A stretch of DNA of 64,000 nucleotides, from NCBI RefSeq assembly GCF_900105155.1, contig NZ_LT629762.1, forward strand, positions 3,718,501 through 3,782,500. Direction: 5' to 3'. The position numbers were made by a program, and so were the translations under genes. Under the pieces are notes generated by a model. It ran no database searches. It was not told the DNA's origin and saw only the letters and a program-made list of their open reading frames with translations. Positions within the stretch are counted from its first letter, which is position 1. Each line of letters opens with the position of its first letter. Of the stretch, positions 55,618 through 64,000 are shown piece after piece. Source of the stretch: Pseudomonas prosekii (GTDB lineage Bacteria; Pseudomonadota; Gammaproteobacteria; Pseudomonadales; Pseudomonadaceae).

Positions 55618-55705
55618 ATTTAATTTCATAAACGCGACACTTTGCGCTGTTCCTGTGCGCAATTCGTTTGCTAAAGTCCGGGCCAATCTCTTCCAACGAC
55701 AATAA

Positions 55706-57552
<1,847 letters not shown>

Positions 57553-57621
57553 GATTTTCTCCCGGTATAGGGTTTGGTCCATGGTCGCAGCGCAATAGTT
57601 TCGATGGATGTCTGCCAGCGA

Positions 57622-57978
57622 CTATGGCGAGCGCAAGGCCCGCGCGGTGTCCTGATCTTTCTGCTGCTGCCAGGCTTTTTCGCGGTCGTCCCAATGACGG
57701 CTGCGGTATTGCTCGCGATCCTGGTTTTGCAGCATTGCCTGACACTGCCGGAAGCCGTCGCCCCAGCCCTCGGCGTATTGGCTGTCCTTGAGGTAACGCG
57801 GCACGTTCTTGCGAAATTCCCCGGTGATCGCCCCGGCGGCCTGACGGCCACTGATGCAACCGTCATCGAAACCATCGGCGAACGCCGGCGGGTAACCTCT
57901 GGCGATCAAGTCTTCGTGGGTCGACTGACAACCCGCGCACAACAGCAGCAATCCCAGCACACTCGCTAAACGCCACAT
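57622..57978 (-). CDS. Small lipoprotein, unknown function
   Basis: A 118-residue lipoprotein. The signal peptide ends in the lipobox LCAGC (Cys at about residue 17), so it is anchored to a membrane. The mature part contains FADGFDDGCISGR and AEGWGDGFRQC, two short G-x-x-D-G-type repeats, then a charged C-terminus. I do not recognise the family. GGGAGTCC precedes the ATG. It lies 69 bases beyond the start of the GreA/B-like gene, same strand, and may be co-transcribed with it. Confidence 0.75.
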   Translation of the reverse strand: MWRLASVLGLLLLCAGCQSTHEDLIARGYPPAFADGFDDGCISGRQAAGAITGEFRKNVPRYLKDSQYAEGWGDGFRQCQAMLQNQDREQYRSRHWDDREKAWQQQKDQDTARALRSP

Positions 57979-58070
57979 CCTGGACTCCCGGCCGATGGTC
58001 GGCCCATGTGAAGAGTCTAGAGGCGGATTTGTCAGCGCGGAGTGAAAGAAAGGTCAAATGATCGCAACCT

Positions 58071-58160
58071 TGTGGGAGCGAGCTTGCTGGCGATGAGGCA
58101 ATAACTTCAACATCCATGTTGCCTGTTACGCCGCCATCGCGAGCAAGCTCGCTCCCACAG
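58071..58160. repeat. REP doublet
   Basis: Inverted copies of TGTGGGAGCGAGCTTGCTGG and CGAGCAAGCTCGCTCCCACA lie between the lipoprotein promoter and the DUF4105 stop. Confidence 0.9.
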
Positions 58161-58178
58161 GGATGATGGTGTGTCGAA

Positions 58179-60032
58179 TCAATAGTGATACCACTTCACT
58201 TCGAGCATCACTTCGTTCTCGGGGGAGGCGAGGTGGCTGAATTCGCGTTGCGCGCTCAGGCGCAGACCGACGTTGCGCGACAATTCCCATTGCTGGTTCA
58301 GGCTGATGCTGCGACGCACTTCGCCGTTGGTGAAGAAATCACCCTTGGTTTCCAGACTGAAATTGCCCAGCGGGTTTTTCCACAGCACGCCGCTATTGAA
58401 CCCGGCGGCTGGCGAAATGAACTCGGCGAAATCATTGTTGTGCTCGACGCGCACCGTGCCCAAGGCAAAACCGAGCACATCCTCGCCCAATTGCCAGGTG
58501 CCGCCGCCACCGCCATTGACGTGGCTGACCAGGGTTTCGTCGTCATGTTTGCCCGGCACGCGCTCAAGACCACCAGTGACTTGCCACGACAACGGCTGCA
58601 ACAGCTCGTTACGCGGCGTCAGCGAGCGAATCGTCGCCAGGTCCAGTTGCTGCAATTGCCAGTGATTGCCTTCGTACTGACGCAGCTTCATCTGCAGGAT
58701 TTCAATTTGCGCGCCCAGCGGAAAGCTCTCGGCGTTGTCATTCAGATCGTGATACGCCATGCGCAAGCCGTATTCACCAAACGCCTTGTCGCCACGCGTG
58801 CCGAGCCCGGCCTGCCAGGTGCGCGACTCGTGTCCATCCTCGGGCAAACCCGGGCGTTCGATATCGAGTTCCGGCGGCGGGTTCTGGTTGATCGCGCGGA
58901 GCAATTCGAAACTGCGCTGAGCGCGTTGGGGATCGCGTTCCTGGCCGTTGGCGCGATAGCGTTCGAGGCGATACGCGGCATCGATTATCAACGCCTGGCG
59001 ATCTTTCGCTTGCGCCTTGAACGCGGGATCCTGCAGCACTTTTTGATCGGCGCTGACCTTCAACACCCAATCCTGTTCTTCGCTGGACAACGGCTCGGCG
59101 CGGCTCAGGAGTTCGCGCTCGCGGGACGGCCGATATTCGATCGACTCGACCAAACCGGCCTCTTTCACCGCTTTCACGGTGTCGGTCGGGATTGCCGTCA
59201 GCGGGAATTGTTCGGTCAGGCGCAGGCTCGGCCGCGCCACCTGGAGCAATTCGAGCAAGCGGTAGGAGCAGTTTTCGTCGAAGAAAAAGTAGTCGAACTG
59301 AATCTGCTTGAGCTCCCAGACGTGCTCGACCATGCGCTCGGTCTCTTGCTGGGTCAGGTTCAGCCGGTATTCCCACAGGTCACGGTTTTCGAGGCTGCGG
59401 TATTCCGAGAGTTTTTCCTGATAGGGCACCAGCGCGAACAGCCCCGGATAGCCGCCCATCAAGCCTTTCCAGGCGTAGAGAATGCTGTTGTCCGAACCTT
59501 CGATGTAGGCGCCGAAGTTGATCGCGTAGCTGAGCAGGGTGGTCTTGTCGCTTTGCACGTTGGCCTGATCGATGCGCAGCAGCGTGTGGCCGAACATCGA
59601 CGATGGGCTGTTGAGGTACGCCGCCGGGAAGATCATCACCGCACTGTGCGGCGCGACATCCTTGAACCATTGCTTGAACTCGCTGCACTGCGGCACCGGC
59701 AGATCCGTCAGGTTCAGTTGCGCTTTCAGCCAGCGGGTGCGCGCCGGGTAGACGCATTGCGCATGTTGCTCGCCAGCACTTGCCGGGGCGTACAGCGCCT
59801 GCACGGTGGCCGCCAGTTCACGGTCCGGGTGTTCGTTGCCGTCGCTGGCGAGGAAGAATTTTTTGTCGCTGACATAGCTGCGCCAGCCGCCGAGCTTGGC
59901 GGTTTCGTAATGACCCAGGGAAATCCAGAAAGGGTCGTTGGCCAGTTGCTGCAAACGTTGATCGTCGATGTGTGGCGCGGCGGACAGCGGGGCGCAGACA
60001 CAGAGCGCCAGCCAGGCAAGGCGTTTGAGCAT
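58179..60032 (-). CDS. DUF4105 envelope protein (Lnb N-terminal domain type)
   Basis: A 617-residue exported protein. A signal peptide (MLKRLAWLALCVCAPLSAAP) is followed by a domain with SMFGHTLLRID and FDENCSYRLLELLQ, the His and Cys that form the active site in the DUF4105/Lnb family. The C-terminal third (about 400-617) has repeated aromatic beta-strands ending LEVKWYHY, like an outer-membrane beta-barrel with a C-terminal aromatic. Lnb proteins of other bacteria N-acylate lipoproteins. That role here is unproven because Pseudomonas has Lnt. The ATG at 60032 is used; 19 upstream codons are unsupported. It lies after the DUF3015 terminator. Confidence 0.8.
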   Translation of the reverse strand: MLKRLAWLALCVCAPLSAAPHIDDQRLQQLANDPFWISLGHYETAKLGGWRSYVSDKKFFLASDGNEHPDRELAATVQALYAPASAGEQHAQCVYPARTRWLKAQLNLTDLPVPQCSEFKQWFKDVAPHSAVMIFPAAYLNSPSSMFGHTLLRIDQANVQSDKTTLLSYAINFGAYIEGSDNSILYAWKGLMGGYPGLFALVPYQEKLSEYRSLENRDLWEYRLNLTQQETERMVEHVWELKQIQFDYFFFDENCSYRLLELLQVARPSLRLTEQFPLTAIPTDTVKAVKEAGLVESIEYRPSRERELLSRAEPLSSEEQDWVLKVSADQKVLQDPAFKAQAKDRQALIIDAAYRLERYRANGQERDPQRAQRSFELLRAINQNPPPELDIERPGLPEDGHESRTWQAGLGTRGDKAFGEYGLRMAYHDLNDNAESFPLGAQIEILQMKLRQYEGNHWQLQQLDLATIRSLTPRNELLQPLSWQVTGGLERVPGKHDDETLVSHVNGGGGGTWQLGEDVLGFALGTVRVEHNNDFAEFISPAAGFNSGVLWKNPLGNFSLETKGDFFTNGEVRRSISLNQQWELSRNVGLRLSAQREFSHLASPENEVMLEVKWYHY

Positions 60033-60080
60033 AGTGGGCAACTTGGTTGGAAGTAATAAAGACCCAAGGAGGGCAGGTCC

Positions 60081-60111
60081 AAAAAACAAAACCCGCTCCC
60101 GAAGGAGCGGG
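60081..60111 (-). terminator. Intrinsic terminator of the DUF3015 gene
   Basis: CCCGCTCC (60092-60099) pairs with GGAGCGGG (60104-60111), loop CGAA; on the - strand it is followed by TTTTGTTTTTT. Confidence 0.9.
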
Positions 60112-60122
60112 GTGACGCGAGC

Positions 60123-60611
60123 TTATGCTTGAGTGGCGTACTTGGCCAGACGAGGATCGCTCTTCAGGATAGCCAGAGTGTTGGTATGCACGTCGTCCGC
60201 GGTCACGTCAGCCTTGCTGAAGATCTGCTGGAAGTGCTCGTGAGTCACAGCGGCGAAATGCGCACGGTCTTCCGGCGCCACGCCCAGTACCACGGCGTAA
60301 GTAGTCAGCGCTTCGCCCTGACCTTTAGCCATGTCTTCGGACAGCTCGTTCATCATGCCATTCATGGCAATCCAGGATTTGCCGCCATAGGTCAGCGACG
60401 CGTTAGTGGAGCAACCGTTGGTGCCGGAAGTCATACCAAATGTTGCGTTACCGGACGTGCCGTTGGTGGTGGATGCGAGGAAGTGAGCCGGGGTGCCGCG
60501 CTGTCCTTCGAACAGCATGTTGCCCCAACCACAATCAGGGCCGCCTGGCGCCTGAGCCATGGCATTGAGGGAAACAACGGTGAAGAGAGTACCGAGAAGA
60601 ATCCGTTTCAT
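60123..60611 (-). CDS. DUF3015 exported protein
   Basis: A 162-residue secreted protein: signal peptide MKRILLGTLFTVVSLNAMAQ, then a DUF3015 domain (CGWGNMLFEGQRG, LASTTNGTSGNATFGMTSGTNGC, and HFQQIFSKADVTADDV). Function unknown. The two cysteines can form a disulfide. Its own terminator separates it from the downstream DUF4105 gene, so read-through would be needed for joint expression; both products are exported and may still work together. The ATG at 60611 begins the signal peptide; upstream in-frame codons are not supported. Confidence 0.88.
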   Translation of the reverse strand: MKRILLGTLFTVVSLNAMAQAPGGPDCGWGNMLFEGQRGTPAHFLASTTNGTSGNATFGMTSGTNGCSTNASLTYGGKSWIAMNGMMNELSEDMAKGQGEALTTYAVVLGVAPEDRAHFAAVTHEHFQQIFSKADVTADDVHTNTLAILKSDPRLAKYATQA

Positions 60612-60889
60612 AGCTTTGTTCTCTTTATGTGCATACCAATGGACAAGGGGTTTGGCGCCTTGCGACGCCAGTGAGCCGGTTATTAGTTCCAGCCGCGCAA
60701 TTTGGAGTTTAGGCACGTTCCAAGGGTTCCGTGATTTTTTCCAAAACATTCGCTGTAAAACAATGTTTTGCCCCCGCCCCGCGTGGGCATGGCGGTTTGT
60801 CTATGCTTTGGCTTGAGGCGCGCCTTGCCAGTCGGGTATGGGCAGCGCCAGAATGCCGCTATCTGCCCCGCCTGATGTAAGGAAGCCCG

Positions 60890-63328
60890 ATGCCTGATCC
60901 TGTTGCTGCCAGCTTGCGTCTAGCGCCCGAAGCGCTGACCCGTCCGTTTTCCGCTGAACAGTTCAGCTTCTCTACCACCAATGAATTGGAGCCCTTCCGC
61001 GGTGTGCTTGGCCAGGAACGTGCGGTCGAAGCCTTGCAGTTCGGTGTGGCCATGCCACGCCCCGGTTACAACGTGTTTGTCATGGGCGAGCCCGGCACCG
61101 GCCGGTTTTCGTTCGTCAAACGCTACCTCAAAGCCGAAGGCAAACGCCTGCAGACCCCGGCCGATTGGGTCTACGTCAATAATTTCGATGAACCGCGCGA
61201 GCCGCGCGCACTGGAGTTGCCATCGGGCACCGCCGGGGCGTTTATCAACGACATCAACGGTTTGATCGACAACCTGCTGGCGACTTTTCCGGCGGTCTTC
61301 GAGCATCCGTCCTACCAGCAAAAGAAAAGTGCCATCGACCGCGCCTTCAACCAGCGCTACGACAAGGCCCTGGACATCATCGAGCGCCTGGCGTTGGAGA
61401 AGGAAGTCGCGCTGTACCGCGACGCCAGCAACATTGCGTTCACGCCGATGAGCGAGGGCAAGGCGCTGGACGAAGCGGAATTCGCGCAATTGCCGGAAGC
61501 CGATCGCGAGCGTTTTCACGACGACATTTCCGGTCTCGAAGAACGCCTCAACGAAGAACTCGCGAGCCTGCCGCAATGGAAGCGCGAGTCGAGCAATCAG
61601 CTGCGCCAACTCAACGAAGAAACCATCACTTTGGCATTGCAGCCGTTGCTGGCGCCGTTGTCGGAGAAGTACGCCGAGAACGCGGCAGTGTGCGGTTACT
61701 TGCAAGCGATGCAGGTTTACCTGTTGAAAACCGTGGTCGAGCAACTGGTCGACGACAGCAAGACTGACGCGGTCGCGCGCAAAATGCTCGAAGAGCAATA
61801 CGCGCCGAGCCTGGTGGTCGGGCATTCCGCCAGCGGCGGTGCGCCGGTAGTGTTCGAGCCGCACCCGACCTACGAAAACCTGTTCGGGCGCATCGAATAC
61901 AGCACCGATCAAGGCGCGTTGTACACGACCTATCGGCAGTTGCGTCCGGGTGCGCTGCATCGCGCGAATGGCGGTTTCCTGATTCTTGAAGCGGAAAAAA
62001 TGCTCAGTGAGCCGTTCGTGTGGGACGCGCTGAAGCGCGCCCTGCAATCGCGCAAACTGAAAATGGAGTCGCCGCTCGGTGAACTCGGTCGTCTGGCCAC
62101 GGTGACGCTGACTCCGCAACACATTCCGTTGCAGGTCAAAGTCATCATCATCGGCGCGCGGCAGCTGTACTACACGCTGCAGGACCTCGATCCGGACTTC
62201 CAGGAAATGTTTCGTGTCCTCGTCGACTTCGACGAAGACATCCCGATGGTCGACGAAAGCCTGGAGCAGTTCGCCCAGTTGCTGAAAACCCGCACCTCTG
62301 AAGAAGGCATGGCGCCGCTGACGGCGGATGCGGTGGCGCGTCTGGCGACTTACAGCGCGCGGCTGGCCGAGCATCAGGGACGTTTGTCGGCGCGTATCGG
62401 CGATCTGTTTCAACTGGTCAGCGAGGCCGATTTCATCCGCCATCTGGCGAGTGACGAAATGACCGACGCCGGGCACATCGAGCGTGCGCTCAAAGCCAAG
62501 GCAACCCGTACCGGGCGTGTTTCGGCGCGGATTCTCGACGACATGCTGGCGGGGATCATCCTGATCGACACCGATGGCGCAGCGGTCGGCAAGTGCAACG
62601 GGCTGACGGTGCTGGAGGTCGGTGATTCGGCATTCGGCGTGCCGGCGCGGATTTCCGCCACGGTCTATCCGGGCGGCAGCGGCATTGTCGACATCGAACG
62701 AGAGGTCAACCTTGGCCAGCCGATTCACTCCAAAGGCGTGATGATCCTGACCGGTTACCTGGGCAGCCGTTACGCGCAGGAATTCCCGCTGGCGATCTCC
62801 GCGAGCATCGCCCTCGAGCAATCCTACGGTTACGTGGATGGCGACAGTGCGTCGCTGGGCGAGGCCTGCACGCTGATTTCGGCGTTGTCGAAGACGCCGC
62901 TCAAGCAGTGTTTCGCGATCACCGGCTCGATCAACCAGTTCGGCGAAGTGCAAGCGGTGGGTGGGGTCAACGAGAAGATCGAAGGCTTCTTCCGCCTCTG
63001 CGAAGCGCGCGGGCTGACCGGCGAGCAGGGCGCGATCATTCCGCAGGCCAACGTGGCAACGCTGATGCTCGATGAAAAAGTGCTCTCGGCAGTGCGCGCG
63101 GGGCAGTTCCATGTCTACGCCGTGCGTCAGGCGGATGAAGCGCTGAGCCTGTTGGTAGGCGAGCCGGCCGGTGAGCCGGATGCTGATGGCCAATTCCCTG
63201 AGGGCAGCGTCAATGCGCGGGTGGTGGAACGCCTGCGAGCCATCGCGGAAATGATCAGCGAAGAAGACCTCAAGGAAGCCGAAAAGGAAATGGCCCTGGA
63301 AGCACTGGTGGAAGCCAAACCAGCGTGA
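60890..63328 (+). CDS. Lon-related AAA protease (AsrA/LonH-like)
   Basis: An 812-residue ATP-dependent protease. The N-terminal AAA part has an altered Walker A, GEPGTGRFS (residues 66-74), with Arg at the Lys position. An inserted helical region follows, then the AAA core (ANGGFLILEAEKMLSEPFVWDALKRAL). The C-terminal Lon domain has the catalytic Ser653 (in DGDSASLGE) and Lys696 (in GGVNEKIEGFF), 43 residues apart as in E. coli Lon. The P. aeruginosa homologue AsrA is induced by aminoglycosides and heat. AAGGA precedes the ATG. A single gene. Confidence 0.9.
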   Translation: MPDPVAASLRLAPEALTRPFSAEQFSFSTTNELEPFRGVLGQERAVEALQFGVAMPRPGYNVFVMGEPGTGRFSFVKRYLKAEGKRLQTPADWVYVNNFDEPREPRALELPSGTAGAFINDINGLIDNLLATFPAVFEHPSYQQKKSAIDRAFNQRYDKALDIIERLALEKEVALYRDASNIAFTPMSEGKALDEAEFAQLPEADRERFHDDISGLEERLNEELASLPQWKRESSNQLRQLNEETITLALQPLLAPLSEKYAENAAVCGYLQAMQVYLLKTVVEQLVDDSKTDAVARKMLEEQYAPSLVVGHSASGGAPVVFEPHPTYENLFGRIEYSTDQGALYTTYRQLRPGALHRANGGFLILEAEKMLSEPFVWDALKRALQSRKLKMESPLGELGRLATVTLTPQHIPLQVKVIIIGARQLYYTLQDLDPDFQEMFRVLVDFDEDIPMVDESLEQFAQLLKTRTSEEGMAPLTADAVARLATYSARLAEHQGRLSARIGDLFQLVSEADFIRHLASDEMTDAGHIERALKAKATRTGRVSARILDDMLAGIILIDTDGAAVGKCNGLTVLEVGDSAFGVPARISATVYPGGSGIVDIEREVNLGQPIHSKGVMILTGYLGSRYAQEFPLAISASIALEQSYGYVDGDSASLGEACTLISALSKTPLKQCFAITGSINQFGEVQAVGGVNEKIEGFFRLCEARGLTGEQGAIIPQANVATLMLDEKVLSAVRAGQFHVYAVRQADEALSLLVGEPAGEPDADGQFPEGSVNARVVERLRAIAEMISEEDLKEAEKEMALEALVEAKPA

Positions 63329-63345
63329 TTTGAGCCATACCTCCC

Positions 63346-63433
63346 GTAGGAGCGAGGCTTGCCCGCGAAGGCCATCTGCCAACCCACATTGATGTTGGCT
63401 GACACGCCGCCTTCGCGGGCAAGCCTTGCTCCT
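63346..63433. repeat. REP doublet
   Basis: Inverted copies of GTAGGAGCGAGGCTTGCCCG and CGGGCAAGCCTTGCTCCT lie downstream of the Lon-related gene. Confidence 0.9.
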
Positions 63434-63652
63434 TCAGTTTTTTGTGCATTGGCAAAATCGACATTTCGCTGCGAGAGTGCCATCACGCTGGCGTCAATAT
63501 TCACACAATGACCGCTCGGCGCCTTCTGGTCTCGCTTTGCTTGCGAAGCGAACTTTTCTTCTATTCTCAGCTCAAGGATAAGGACAGCAATCATAGGATC
63601 GAAACAGCCTTTTCACCGAGGCTGAATACCGGATCTACCGAGGGTCGCCGCC

Positions 63653-63994
63653 ATGTCGCGCAACCTCTGCCTCACCCGTCAATGCCTGGGCCTTGTGACC
63701 CGTATCGAGTGCGCCATCCGCCCATTGGCGGGCGATACGGGCATGTGGACCTTACTCTTCGCCGCCGGAATGGCCGGTGAACAACCTTCGGCCATCAAGG
63801 CCCAAGGCCCGTTTCATGGCCCGTTCGCGGCTGAATCGATCCTCGACACCATCGTTGAAAGCCTGACGCTGCACGGCTACGAACTCGCCGACGACCCGCA
63901 AATCTGGTGCCTGCATCTGCAAGCCCAACTGCGGGAAATCAACGGCGGTCGTTGCCGCAGCCTGGGTGGTTTCGACTCCCGACCCGATCATTAG
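63653..63994 (+). CDS. Hypothetical protein
   Basis: A 113-residue protein of no recognised family. It contains no signal peptide or transmembrane helix. SLTLHGYELADDPQIWCLHLQAQLREINGGRCR suggests a small alpha/beta domain, and five cysteines are spread along it. The ATG at 63653 has weak support (GGGTCGCCGCC upstream). It ends with TAG at 63992-63994, a few bases before the window edge, so any partner gene lies outside. Confidence 0.55.
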   Translation: MSRNLCLTRQCLGLVTRIECAIRPLAGDTGMWTLLFAAGMAGEQPSAIKAQGPFHGPFAAESILDTIVESLTLHGYELADDPQIWCLHLQAQLREINGGRCRSLGGFDSRPDH

Positions 63995-64000
63995 CCCCCG

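Overview
This window is chromosomal DNA from a fluorescent Pseudomonas, most likely of the P. fluorescens group. That reading rests on the gene content and order, GC-rich codon use, and many Pseudomonas-type REP palindromes between genes. The block radA-mapZ-cstA-yjiX-yjiA...glyA-morA matches the order I remember from P. aeruginosa, and the rlmG-LuxR solo-fpr-mscL block resembles P. putida. I see no phage, integrase, insertion sequence, CRISPR array, tRNA or rRNA gene.

Layout. 1-12 kb: the tail of a DnaQ-fold exonuclease, an Lrp-type regulator divergent from a YedA-like exporter, the RhlE helicase, a flavoprotein, an HDAC-fold deacetylase, a GNAT, the tesB-HAD pair, a ypfJ-like protease/hydrolase pair, and an IclR regulator next to a DMT exporter. 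12.4-18.3 kb: a quinate/shikimate-to-protocatechuate island with an MFS carrier, fused QuiC dehydratase, TetR regulator, shikimate dehydrogenase paralogue and AroQ. A shared DNA motif precedes quiC and aroQ. 18.3-24.5 kb: a LysR regulator, a DUF4160/DUF2442 gene pair, trmA with a purine permease, an exported DUF4879-like protein, a DJ-1 homologue without its cysteine, and an orphan HigA beside a deleted higB.

24.6-36.7 kb: a three-subunit molybdenum aldehyde-oxidoreductase-like enzyme, an MFS exporter, the cyanide-insensitive oxidase operon (cioAB plus a DUF2474 peptide) behind a perfect ANR box, rlmG, a LuxR solo, fpr and mscL. 36.9-49.3 kb: katB-ankB, radA, the PilZ protein mapZ, the pyruvate-transporter-type operon cstA-yjiX-yjiA, a dctA-type symporter followed by two GntR/FCD regulators, and glyA. 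49.5-64 kb: the GGDEF/EAL protein MorA, EttA, gdhA, a GreA/B-like factor, a small lipoprotein, a DUF4105 (Lnb-type) envelope protein with a DUF3015 neighbour, a Lon-related protease and a short hypothetical gene.

Most of the region is core genome. The strongest leads are a family of regulatory sites: tandem IclR-type operators before a DMT exporter, a repeated motif across the quinate island, and paired GntR-type sites before dctA. Others are the higB deletion scar that leaves HigA without a partner, the DUF4160/DUF2442 pair, three tandem repeats inside the cio operon, and several families whose catalytic residues are altered. No whole new multi-gene system is evident. The DUF4160/DUF2442 pair is the nearest candidate.
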